Shown piece by piece: positions 1 to 6,775 of a stretch of 8,614 nt of DNA (positions are counted from its first letter, which is position 1; the number at the start of each line of letters is the position of its first letter). Source of the stretch: Chitinophagales bacterium (GTDB lineage Bacteria > Bacteroidota > Bacteroidia > Chitinophagales > CAIODY01); contig JAHEYX010000112.1 in assembly GCA_023251415.1 (NCBI GenBank), forward strand, positions 1 to 8,614. The letters run 5' to 3'. The notes under the pieces are model-generated. The model had not been told where the DNA came from and ran no database searches. It saw only the letters and a program-made list of their open reading frames with translations. The position numbers and the translations under genes were made by a program.

Positions 1-249
1 TAAATCCAACTGAAATGGAAAATAAGCGTACAAATCAAAGTCGGCAGCTGCAAAGGATTGTTTGCTGATGAATACGGATGGAACATGATATTGCTCAGCA
101 ACGGCAAGTACACCGGCTGTTGCTGAATTTGAAATTACAACAGCTACTTCAATAGTTGGATGATTTTGGAAATAAGCTAGAATACAAGCGGCATTCGAAC
201 CTTTTCCGCTGGCAAAAATGGCAATCTTTTTTTTAGGTTGTATGTCCAA
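1..249 (-). CDS. purN: Phosphoribosylglycinamide formyltransferase (GAR transformylase), N-terminal part
   Basis: This is the first 83 codons of PurN; the 3' end lies beyond the left edge. The family transfers a formyl group from 10-formyltetrahydrofolate to glycinamide ribonucleotide, the third step of purine synthesis, in the cytosol. The translation begins MDIQPKKKIAIFASGKGSN, where the first beta strand and the GKGSN phosphate-binding loop (residues 15-19) match the family. The following segment (residues about 28-60, with VVISNSATAGVLAVAEQ) has the usual SN...A..VL..A pattern. The start is the TTG at 247-249. No ATG or GTG lies in frame nearby, and this start puts the GKGSN loop at the usual distance from the N terminus. 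The frame stays open upstream into the bactofilin stop region, so the exact start is inferred. It lies 20 bases after the bactofilin stop on the same strand, so cotranscription is likely. The catalytic Asn-His-Asp residues are outside the window. Confidence 0.85.
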   Translation of the reverse strand, partial: MDIQPKKKIAIFASGKGSNAACILAYFQNHPTIEVAVVISNSATAGVLAVAEQYHVPSVFISKQSFAAADFDLYAYFPFQLDL

Positions 250-269
250 AACAGTAACGCTCTTACGAA

Positions 270-704
270 TTAAACAGCTTCTTTTTTACTTGTGCCGGTG
301 CTTGGTGTCTTTTCTTTAGTTGAACCGGAGTTAGCGTTCAAACTAACCGTATTGGCACTGTTCATCGTGCAAGTGCCATTAAACTTAGCTCCATTCTCGA
401 TTACTAATTTGCTGGTTGAAATATTACCCATAATAACAGCCGAGCTTTTTAAAAACAAAATATCTTTCACTTCTAAATTGCCTGTTACTTTACCTGAAAT
501 ATCGGCACTTTGGCATTCAATATCGCCTTCCACACTGCCACCCGCACCAATAACTACTTTGGCTTTAGAACTCATATTACCGGTCATTATACCATCTAAT
601 CGAATATCGGCATCACTGGAAATATCACCATCGATTCTGGTACCCGGATTGATGGAAGTCGGCATTGCCGTTGGTGCTTTTGGTTTAGAATCAAATACTG
701 CCAT
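270..704 (-). CDS. Bactofilin family cytoskeletal protein
   Basis: This is a 144-residue bactofilin (the former DUF583 family). These proteins polymerise without nucleotide into filaments built from a right-handed beta-helix, and they act as scaffolds for cell-shape and wall enzymes. The core runs from about residue 19 to 117. It shows the repeating short-strand pattern of Gly, Asp/Asn and hydrophobic residues: RIDGDISSDADIRLDG, then VVIGAGGSVEGDI, ADISGKVTGNLEV and VIMGNISTSKLVIENGA. A Pro/Ala-rich N-terminal tail (residues 1-18) and a Ser/Thr/Lys-rich C-terminal tail (about 120-144) flank it, as is usual, and there is no signal peptide. The ATG at 702-704 lies 12 bases after the stop of the M23 peptidase gene. 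In several bacteria, including Helicobacter pylori CcmA with Csd1 and the Hyphomonas BacA/LmdC pair, a bactofilin works with an M23 peptidase. The adjacency here points to the same partnership, but the interaction is inferred. Confidence 0.93.
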   Translation of the reverse strand: MAVFDSKPKAPTAMPTSINPGTRIDGDISSDADIRLDGIMTGNMSSKAKVVIGAGGSVEGDIECQSADISGKVTGNLEVKDILFLKSSAVIMGNISTSKLVIENGAKFNGTCTMNSANTVSLNANSGSTKEKTPSTGTSKKEAV

Positions 705-716
705 GATTTCGTGTTT

Positions 717-1601
717 TTAATTGAAGTTAATAAATTCTTTCGGGTTAACGGCTATTCCGTTATACCATAATTCAAAATGCAAATGCGGTCCATTCGACAA
801 CTCTCCTGTATTTCCAACTATTGCAATGACATCGCCTGCGGATACAAAGTTACCAACTTTTTTAAAAAGTACCGAGTTATGTTTATAGGTGGAAATAATA
901 TTGTTATTGTGTTGAATGCTAATAGTATAGCCGGTTTCTAAGGTCCAATCACTGAAAATCACTTTTCCGTCTAAGGTGGCTTTTACCGGTTCATTTTTAG
1001 GGGTTACGATATCAATACCAAAATGGTTCACCACCGGATTAAATAAAGAACTGATGGTGCCTTTAACCGGTGAAAAAAAGTAAAAATCTGAAATACTGCC
1101 GGTGTGACGAACACTCATTGATTTACTGTTGTTCACCGAAAACTTATCTTTTGATTCCATCTCGCGTCTCAACTCGGCATCGGCTTCAGAAGTTGGATGC
1201 AGGTTAATGGTATCGTAGTTCTGTACTTCCGATTTAGGCGGTGGAGCCGGAGCTTCAGTGCTTACATTATCATTTACAATATTGTTAATGTTTTTAATAT
1301 AAGTATTGTGTGCATCCACTACTTCTTCTAATGAATCGGCTCGAATCTGCAAATCCATAATTTCTCGGCGACTATTGATATCACCATATCCCGGAATGTA
1401 TTCTTTTAATGGCGTAAATACCACGAGCATCACCGTTATTGAAACCAAGGTTACTGCTAAAGTGCTGAATAAAATATACAAATTCATACGCGAAAGCCGA
1501 TACGAAACAATCTCCTCATAGGTATTGTCGTTCATAATTACCAAGCGGTACTTATTCTTTAGTTTCTGCCAGAATGTGCGTTTTGGTTTTGCTTCTTCCA
1601 C
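717..1601 (-). CDS. Membrane-anchored M23 family peptidoglycan endopeptidase
   Basis: This 294-residue LytM/M23-type metallopeptidase is predicted to cut peptide cross-links of peptidoglycan in the periplasm. A basic cytoplasmic N terminus (residues 1-40, many Lys/Arg) is followed by one membrane segment (about 41-63) and a short helical, probably coiled-coil stretch (about 75-110). Next come a Pro-rich linker (APAPPPK near 118-123) and the C-terminal peptidase domain (about 175-292). All catalytic positions are present: H193 and D197 in HFGID and H275 in GPHLHFE as zinc ligands, and H241 in TYKHN and H273 as the general catalytic histidines. It is therefore predicted to be active, unlike degenerate LytM activators such as EnvC. 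The start is the ATG at 1599-1601, which gives the full basic N terminus. It is the first gene of the run peptidase-bactofilin-purN. A likely -7 promoter element sits about 30 bases upstream. Confidence 0.92.
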   Translation of the reverse strand: MEEAKPKRTFWQKLKNKYRLVIMNDNTYEEIVSYRLSRMNLYILFSTLAVTLVSITVMLVVFTPLKEYIPGYGDINSRREIMDLQIRADSLEEVVDAHNTYIKNINNIVNDNVSTEAPAPPPKSEVQNYDTINLHPTSEADAELRREMESKDKFSVNNSKSMSVRHTGSISDFYFFSPVKGTISSLFNPVVNHFGIDIVTPKNEPVKATLDGKVIFSDWTLETGYTISIQHNNNIISTYKHNSVLFKKVGNFVSAGDVIAIVGNTGELSNGPHLHFELWYNGIAVNPKEFINFN

Positions 1602-1632
1602 GTAATTAGTTTTCCTTTTTGTAAAAGGCTTG

Positions 1633-1640
1633 CAAAGGTG
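1633..1640 (-). promoter_or_regulatory. Candidate -7 element for the M23 peptidase-bactofilin-purN unit
   Basis: On the minus strand this octamer reads CACCTTTG, one mismatch from the Bacteroidota -7 consensus TAnnTTTG, and is followed by CAAG. It ends about 31 bases before the ATG of the peptidase, a normal leader length. No clear TTTG -33 element was found at the expected spacing, only a CTTTAG. The call rests on position and partial match. Confidence 0.35.
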
Positions 1641-1840
1641 CGAAATTTGATTTGGATTCCCTAAAGCCTTTTCCTAATCAAAGTTAAAAAAAACTAGCGG
1701 TACTTTTTGGCTTTTTGGTAAAATAAACCCTCTGCTTGTATCGAATGACGCCAATAGAAAGCTTAGTCGCACTGTAAATTCCCTGCAAAAAACAGCAAGA
1801 AATAATTATAGCCTGCTTTTAAGGTATTGGCTATTCTGAC

Positions 1841-1848
1841 TATCTTCG
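1841..1848 (+). promoter_or_regulatory. Candidate -7 element for aroC
   Basis: The octamer TATCTTCG is one base from the Bacteroidota -7 consensus TAnnTTTG. It ends 17 bases before the aroC ATG at 1866, giving a leader of roughly 10 bases, which is common in this phylum. It lies inside the longer reading frame that could start at 1827 and so argues against that upstream start. No good -33 element was seen; TTTT at 1817-1820 is the nearest candidate. Confidence 0.4.
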
Positions 1849-1865
1849 TTGCAAACGTAGACCTT

Positions 1866-2972
1866 ATGAATACTATCGGACAACTTTTTCGTATTACTAC
1901 ATTTGGTGAATCGCATGGACCGGCCATCGGAGCTGTTATTGATGGTTGTCCTGCCGGTTTGAAAATAAATCTTGATTCGATTGCTAAAGAAATGCGCCGT
2001 CGTAAACCCGGTCAATCAGCTATTACCACCAATAGAATGGAAGATGATCAGGTGGAATTGCTTTCTGGAGTATATAATAATACTACGTTAGGAACACCTA
2101 TCGCTTTATTGATACGTAATAAAGACCATCGTCCGGAAGATTATGAATGGCTCAAAAACAGCTACCGACCCGGCCACGCTGATTATACGTATGAAAAAAA
2201 ATACGGCATTCGCGATTATCGAGGCGGAGGAAGGGCTTCAGCTCGTACAACTGCCGCAATAGTTGCAGCCGGTGCCATTGCCCAACAACTACTAAATCGG
2301 AGCGGTATTCGTACAGAAGCTTTCGTTACAAAATTAGGAACAACTGCTTGGCAAATCCCGGAAGAACGACTTGTAACTGCAGATGTCAAGGCATTAAAGG
2401 CATTAGCACTTAAACGCGAAAAATCAATCGTGCGTTGTCCGGATAAGCAAACTTCAGCAAGCATGATAGCTTACTTAAGTGAACTGCAACAAAAAGGAGA
2501 TACCTGTGGAGGTGTTATTTCCACCTTGGTTTATGGAGTACCCCTTGGTTTAGGAGAACCCTTATTCGATAAGCTTTCTTCGAGATTAAGTGCGGCCATG
2601 TTAAGTAGCAATGCGGTTCACGGCTTCGAGTTTGGAAGCGGGTTTAACGCAGTTACAATGTTGGGTTCACAACACAATGACCCTATCATTATTAAAAATA
2701 AAACTTTTCAAACCTCAACCAATAACAGCGGTGGAATACTTGGCGGCATCAGCAATGGTATGCCGATCTTTTTTAATGTAGCTTTTAAGCCTATTTCTAC
2801 CATCATGGCTGCTCAACAAACGGTTGATAAATCCAATAAGCCCCTTATTCAAAAGGCAAAAGGCCGCCATGATCCTTGTGCCGTTCCTCGTGCAGTTCCT
2901 ATTGTAGAAGCTATGACCAATCTGGTTTTGGTGGATTTGTTGTTGTTGAATTCTAATGCAAAGTGCTTTTAA
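1866..2972 (+). CDS. aroC: Chorismate synthase
   Basis: Chorismate synthase removes phosphate from 5-enolpyruvylshikimate 3-phosphate to give chorismate. It is the last shikimate-pathway step and needs reduced FMN. The protein has 368 residues, close to the usual 350-370 for bacterial enzymes. Family signatures are all present: FGESHG (residues 13-18, catalytic H17), RPGHAD (101-106, catalytic H104), GGGRASARTT (120-129, FMN contact region), SSNAVHGFEFG (247-257) and GRHDPCAVPRAVP (333-345, catalytic D336). I chose the ATG at 1866 because MNTIGQLFRITTFGESHG is the normal N terminus. The frame is open to an ATG at 1827, but the extra 13 residues match nothing in the family and overlap the likely promoter. 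The gene stands alone: it is divergent from the M23 peptidase and 142 bases from the next gene. I see no convincing hairpin terminator after it. Confidence 0.97.
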   Translation: MNTIGQLFRITTFGESHGPAIGAVIDGCPAGLKINLDSIAKEMRRRKPGQSAITTNRMEDDQVELLSGVYNNTTLGTPIALLIRNKDHRPEDYEWLKNSYRPGHADYTYEKKYGIRDYRGGGRASARTTAAIVAAGAIAQQLLNRSGIRTEAFVTKLGTTAWQIPEERLVTADVKALKALALKREKSIVRCPDKQTSASMIAYLSELQQKGDTCGGVISTLVYGVPLGLGEPLFDKLSSRLSAAMLSSNAVHGFEFGSGFNAVTMLGSQHNDPIIIKNKTFQTSTNNSGGILGGISNGMPIFFNVAFKPISTIMAAQQTVDKSNKPLIQKAKGRHDPCAVPRAVPIVEAMTNLVLVDLLLLNSNAKCF

Positions 2973-3114
2973 ACGTACACTAATGTAGCCTATTCAATGA
3001 AGCTAAATATGGTTTCGGCTATTGTTTTATAAATTAAATACTAACTTGTTGCCCATTAAACAGTACCTTGAAAATCAGTTTCTAGTGTATAACAATTACT
3101 AATCTTATTTGTAA

Positions 3115-3815
3115 ATGAACCATTGCCATAAATTTATTTGCTTCATTGCTGTTTTACTGTTAAGTCCGTTACTGGGTCATGCTCAATTCGAACTATATGC
3201 CGGAGAGGGCTTTGGTAAATATCGCTTTTACCAAGGGCCATTCGAAACGCGAGCTTGGGAATTCAATAATTTCACGAATGTCACCATTGCCATGAATCCT
3301 AAACGTAATTTCAATGGCCTAATTCTTGGGTCATCTTATGATCTTGGTCACTTTCGTTTTGGGATTGATTGGGCAGGGAAGAAAAACAGTTTTGGTGGCA
3401 CGCGCGAAAGCTCCGGAACTATATTAACCGATAATTATAAGGTTCGTTTAAATTCAGTTTATTTAAATTTAGGATTCGGTAACCGTGCTAATATCCATAA
3501 TCAAACCAAGCAACACCTGGTGTGGAGGCTTCAAACCGGTATCGGTTTTTTTAATTCAAACTGTATGAACGTGTAACCGTCTCTGCTGCTGATTTTGATA
3601 AAAAATTAGGCGTTGAATCAGGACTGTCCTTAAGAACCGGATTATTGCTTGATTTACCGCTTACTAAGAAAATTCATGTATCGCTTTTCCCATTTTATGA
3701 ATTTGAAACGGTAGATGGATACATCGAAGTTTTGGAAGAAAACATACGCAATTCCGAATTGTTTAATACTACAAATTATGGTATCAATATCCATTTAGCC
3801 TATGCGATTAATTAA
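3115..3815 (+). pseudogene. Secreted barrel-like envelope protein, frameshifted
   Basis: The reading frame starts at the ATG at 3115 and runs to a stop at 3576 (153 codons). The -1 frame then continues the protein from about 3558 to the TAA at 3813-3815. Adding one base to the A run at 3558-3560 gives a continuous protein of 233 residues that reads GIGFFNSKLYERVTVSAADF across the join. It has a signal peptide (residues 1-23, hydrophobic core FICFIAVLLLSPLLG, cleavage at GHA|Q). The mature part is rich in alternating aromatic and polar residues (FELYAG, FRFGIDW, VYLNLGFG, IHVSLFPFYEFE), as in small outer-membrane beta-barrels, and ends with a strand-like NYGINIHLAYAIN. I do not recognise a family. 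The downstream frame has a TAA at 3552-3554, so the lesion must lie between about 3553 and 3576. It could be real decay or a homopolymer sequencing error. The 3' end overlaps the next gene by 14 bases. Confidence 0.8.
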
Positions 3816-4638
3816 CTTTTTTTTATTCACCACACTTATTGTAGCTCACTTTTAAGTTGCTCAAGCACAAGAGGAAGGTGAAATTGGCCACGCCTTATTA
3901 ATAAGGTATCATGCAGTTGATCATTTTAAGTTGACGGAATGGAACACATTCACAAAAAGTTACAATGCTTTTTTAGTTCCTACTACTGCTTTAGGTGATT
4001 TTAAAGCCATTAGTGCTTATGATTTCGGCTATCGATTTAGTTATAATAAAATCTTCAGCAGTTTAATTTATGAACATTACCACGGACGTGCCACAGCTAA
4101 TTTTGCAGCAAATGAAAGTCGTCAATTTGATGCTTATGCAAATGCAGTGTCTTGGGCTTTTGGTCTGTATTTAATAAAACCAAGTGCTCGTTTTACCGTG
4201 GCTCCTTTTTTTACTATTCGTTTTGGCGATCGTACGCGACTTGTTTCTGAGAATATTTATGCAGATGGATTTCATAGCCGTGGCAGCGATAAATCTTTAA
4301 ATGGTACTTATAGTGGTCAAGGTTTATTAGGGGAAGAATTGGGGTTATTAGTTAAACTTAAACTAAGTAAGCTCATTCATTTGGAAGTAGAGCTCAATAA
4401 AATGTGGGCCAATAGTTTGCAGCCATCAACATTAGATGATAAAAGCAATTATAAAGCTTTTCGTACAGGTGGTGTTGGAAGTCAACTCCCACAAGACTAT
4501 GCAGCTTATGATAAAGACCCTTTGCAATATACTTTAGATAATGGGTTGGTCGTGCACGATAAAATGAGTTCGACAAGAATTGTAATTGGCGTTTCCTTTC
4601 TTATTTCTAATTATAAAAATTCAACCTGGTGGCAATAA
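3802..4638 (+). pseudogene. Secreted barrel-like envelope protein with a stop codon in the signal peptide
   Basis: Starting at the ATG at 3802, the frame gives a typical signal peptide, MRLINFFLFTTLIVAHF, then TAA at 3853-3855, then VAQAQEEGE in the same frame. A normal AQA|Q cleavage site therefore follows directly after the stop. The remainder runs uninterrupted to TAA at 4636-4638, for 278 codons if the stop is read as one sense codon. The mature part looks like an outer-membrane barrel, with strand-like stretches such as DFGYRFSYNKIFSSLIYEHY, FTVAPFFTIRFGD, IHLEVELNKM and a C-terminal TRIVIGVSFLIS. The only other start after the stop is a TTG at 3931, which would lack any signal peptide, so I treat the gene as damaged by one substitution. 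It overlaps the gene before by 14 bases and the gene after by 10. No family was recognised. Confidence 0.78.
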
Positions 4639-5111
4639 AATATTTTAGCATAATTAGTTTCCTTTTTTTCTTCGCTGCTTGCTCTAAAAAAGCAACCTTG
4701 GATGAGAATTATTGGGAAGCACGTGAAAGCGGCGCTTACAAGTTTACCAATGCCAAAGCAAGCATTTATAAGAATGGACTTTTAGAAGCTGATTCTAACA
4801 TCACAATTGGGAATGCTTACTTATTACTTCATACCACTGCGGTTGGAGGCTTTAATAAAGAGCTTAGTTTGTATGGCACTTGGGAACCTCCTTTTTTTGA
4901 AAATTATAAATCTGAAAAAGCTTGGAACATGGAAAATGATGATAAACGAATTACATTTTTAGCCATTGATCCAACCGGCGAATTTGTACCGACTGCTACT
5001 TTAACGATTGATCATATCGGAGAAAAAATTCAACAGTGGCATTATATAATTTCCAGCGGAAACAAGAGTATTCACTACACCTACACCATGGAGCACACGA
5101 ATCAACCTTAG
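4629..5111 (+). CDS. Small putative lipoprotein of unknown function
   Basis: This 160-residue protein has a lipoprotein signal peptide: MAIKYF, then a hydrophobic stretch SIISFLFFFAAC, with the lipobox cysteine at residue 18 followed by SKK. It is therefore predicted to be lipid-modified and held on an envelope membrane. The mature part (about 143 residues) shows alternating hydrophobic strands (YLLLHTTAV, ELSLYGTW, RITFLAID, ATLTIDHI, QQWHYIIS, SIHYTYTME), suggesting an all-beta, perhaps lipocalin-like fold. That fold is only a guess, and the function is not recognised. The start is the GTG at 4629. The frame is closed by stops at 4608 and 4614, and no ATG is available before the hydrophobic core. 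It overlaps the end of the preceding barrel-like gene by 10 bases, so translation is probably coupled. It is the only intact member of the three-gene unit. Confidence 0.82.
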   Translation: MAIKYFSIISFLFFFAACSKKATLDENYWEARESGAYKFTNAKASIYKNGLLEADSNITIGNAYLLLHTTAVGGFNKELSLYGTWEPPFFENYKSEKAWNMENDDKRITFLAIDPTGEFVPTATLTIDHIGEKIQQWHYIISSGNKSIHYTYTMEHTNQP

Positions 5112-5134
5112 TTTCTACACTAAAAATTTTCCAT

Positions 5135-5172
5135 AAAAAAAGCCCTCCTGTTATAATGCAGAAGGGCTTTTT
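5135..5172. terminator. Bidirectional hairpin terminator between the lipoprotein and M20 peptidase genes
   Basis: The inverted repeat AGCCCTCCTG (5141-5150) pairs with CAGAAGGGCT (5159-5168), giving a 10-position stem with one mismatch and an 8-base loop. It is flanked by an A run on the left and a T run on the right, so it can act as a rho-independent terminator in both directions. The converging genes end at 5111 (+) and 5191 (-). Confidence 0.85.
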
Positions 5173-5190
5173 GTTTAGTTACGCAATTAC

Positions 5191-6552
5191 TTATTGGGCA
5201 AAGTATTTATAGAAATAAGGAATCGTTTCAATGCCTTTATAATAATTTTTTAAATGGTAATGTTCGTTTGGCGAATGCAAGGCATCTGTATCTAAGCCAA
5301 AACCCATCAACACGGTTTTTAAACCTAAAACACGCTCAAATAATGCAATAATCGGAATACTGCCTCCACCACGCGTAGGGATTGGGGCTTTACCAAATGT
5401 TGTCTCAATAGCCTGATGTGCTGCTTTGTATGCTTTACTATCGGTAGGGGTAACAACGGGCTCACCGCCATGGTGTTCGGTAACTTTTACGACCACGCTC
5501 TTTGGTGCTATGCTTTCAAAGTGTTTTTGAAACAACTGTGCAATTACTTTTGATTTTTGGTTGGGTACCAAACGCATCGAAATTTTTGCATTTGCTTTTG
5601 AAGGCAAAACAGTTTTTGCGCCCTCTCCGGTATAACCACTCCAAATACCATTCACTTCTAAGGTCGGACGAATGCCGGTACGTTCAATAGTACTATAACC
5701 GGCTTCCCCCCAAACATCATTGATTCCCAACTCGCGTTTGTATTCTTCCAAGTCAAAAGGTGTTTTAGCCATAGCAGCACGTTCTTCAGCACTTAATTCC
5801 AACACTTCATCATAAAAACCCGGTATGGTGATGTGATTGTTTTCATCGTGCAAAGAGGCAATTAATTTAGCTAATATAGTAGCAGGATTAGCAACAGCAC
5901 CGCCATAAACGCCACTGTGTAAATCTTTGTTCGGTCCAACTACTTCTACTTCCATATAAGCCAATCCACGTAAACCGGCTTCTAATGAAGGGTTTTCCAT
6001 GCTAATCATAGATGTATCTGAAACTAAAACTACATCAGCTTTCAATTTTTCTTTATTGTCTTCTAAAAATTTACCAAGGTTTACACTGCCTACTTCTTCT
6101 TCCCCCTCAATCATAAATTTAATATTACAACAAAGGGTGTTAGTAGCCATCATGGTTTCAAAGGCTTTTACATGCATATAAAATTGGCCTTTATCATCAG
6201 CACTTCCACGGGCATATATTTTCCCGTCTTTAATTACGGGTTCAAACGGAGGAGAATGCCATAAATCAATTGGATCGGCAGGTTGAACATCGTAATGGCC
6301 ATAAACCAACACGGTTGGCAGTTTTGAATCAATTAGTTTTTCGCCATAAACGATGGGATGCCCGGCGGTTGCACAAACTTCAACATGATCTGCACCGGCT
6401 TCTTGTAAGCGTAATTTAACTTGTTCGGCGCACTTTTTTACATCACCGCTGTATTTGCTGTCGGCACTGATCGATGGAATGCGCAATAAATCCAGTAATT
6501 CATTTAAAAAGCGCTCCTGGTTTGCCTCTTGATAAGATTTCCAATCTTGCAT
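5191..6552 (-). CDS. M20 family metallo-dipeptidase (carnosinase/CNDP-like)
   Basis: This 453-residue zinc peptidase belongs to the M20 family, in the group of cytosolic non-specific dipeptidases and carnosinases. It is predicted to hydrolyse dipeptides, or amino-acyl derivatives, in the cytosol. Motifs in order: YGHYDVQP (84-91, zinc ligand H86 and D88), ARGSADDKGQ (114-123, bridging D119), EGEEEVGS (149-156, E152 and E153 as general base and ligand), VSD (ligand D179), DLHSG (210-214, H212 in the dimer/lid domain), and LDTDALHSPNEH (ligand H426). The lid domain lies between about residues 195 and 315. The length is typical and there is no signal peptide. The ATG at 6550-6552 follows a likely -7 element by about 30 bases. 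It is transcribed alone: the neighbours converge on its 3' side and diverge on its 5' side. The exact substrate cannot be read from the sequence. Confidence 0.93.
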   Translation of the reverse strand: MQDWKSYQEANQERFLNELLDLLRIPSISADSKYSGDVKKCAEQVKLRLQEAGADHVEVCATAGHPIVYGEKLIDSKLPTVLVYGHYDVQPADPIDLWHSPPFEPVIKDGKIYARGSADDKGQFYMHVKAFETMMATNTLCCNIKFMIEGEEEVGSVNLGKFLEDNKEKLKADVVLVSDTSMISMENPSLEAGLRGLAYMEVEVVGPNKDLHSGVYGGAVANPATILAKLIASLHDENNHITIPGFYDEVLELSAEERAAMAKTPFDLEEYKRELGINDVWGEAGYSTIERTGIRPTLEVNGIWSGYTGEGAKTVLPSKANAKISMRLVPNQKSKVIAQLFQKHFESIAPKSVVVKVTEHHGGEPVVTPTDSKAYKAAHQAIETTFGKAPIPTRGGGSIPIIALFERVLGLKTVLMGFGLDTDALHSPNEHYHLKNYYKGIETIPYFYKYFAQ

Positions 6553-6581
6553 TTGCTAGTTAATTTTATTGGTTAAGGAGG

Positions 6582-6589
6582 CGAAGTTA
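6582..6589 (-). promoter_or_regulatory. Candidate -7 element for the M20 dipeptidase gene
   Basis: On the minus strand this reads TAACTTCG, one base from TAnnTTTG and of the same TAnnTTCG variant as the candidate upstream of aroC. It ends 29 bases before the peptidase ATG. No convincing -33 TTTG lies at the usual spacing. Confidence 0.4.
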
Positions 6590-6663
6590 GTGTTTTGTGC
6601 CATTATTACTTTATGATTTTGCACCGAATACTGTACCTTTTTTTAAAGCATTAAGCAGTACTT

Positions 6664-6692
6664 AATTCCAAAGCAAGGAATTACGGAATTCC
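6664..6692. repeat. Triple GGAATT half-site cluster upstream of asnS
   Basis: AATTCC (6664-6669) and GGAATT (6677-6682) form an inverted repeat with a 7-base spacer. Two bases further on is the perfect palindrome GGAATTCC (6685-6692). The cluster ends 10 bases before the -7 element of asnS, so it covers the -33 area. It could be an operator, but such short AT-rich palindromes also arise by chance. Confidence 0.35.
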
Positions 6693-6702
6693 TTTAAAAT
6701 AC

Positions 6703-6710
6703 TACCTTTG
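6703..6710 (+). promoter_or_regulatory. -7 promoter element of asnS
   Basis: TACCTTTG is a perfect match to the Bacteroidota -7 consensus TAnnTTTG and is followed by C, the commonest context. It predicts a leader of about 55-60 bases before the ATG at 6776. The leader contains CTTA three times in tandem (6731-6742) but no clear hairpin or Shine-Dalgarno sequence. No TTTG -33 element is visible at the expected distance. Confidence 0.6.
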
Positions 6711-6775
6711 CGTTTCAAAATTCAAAAAAACTTACTTACTTAGCAGTTGTACCACTTACAACAAGAATTACTATT

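Noticed and set aside
292..720. 142-codon plus-strand open frame opposite the bactofilin gene
   Set aside because: It is antisense to a clear bactofilin and has no recognisable domain; it is a shadow of the real gene's codon pattern.
1827..1865. Upstream ATG that would add 13 residues to chorismate synthase
   Set aside because: The extra residues match nothing in the family, MNTIGQLF at 1866 is the normal N terminus, and the likely -7 element lies inside the extension.
2973..3114. Terminator or small gene between aroC and the barrel-like operon
   Set aside because: No stable hairpin with a T run and no convincing short gene was found. TAACTTG and TACCTTG resemble a -7 element but lack a T each.
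3546..3576. Programmed -1 frameshifting at the T7 run
   Set aside because: A -1 slip on the T run leads directly into TAA at 3552-3554, and TTCAAAC further on is not an X XXY YYZ site.
3931..4638. A separate intact gene starting at the TTG at 3931
   Set aside because: The same frame upstream encodes the signal peptide cleavage site and extra mature residues, so the TTG lies inside the mature protein; a damaged gene from 3802 fits better.
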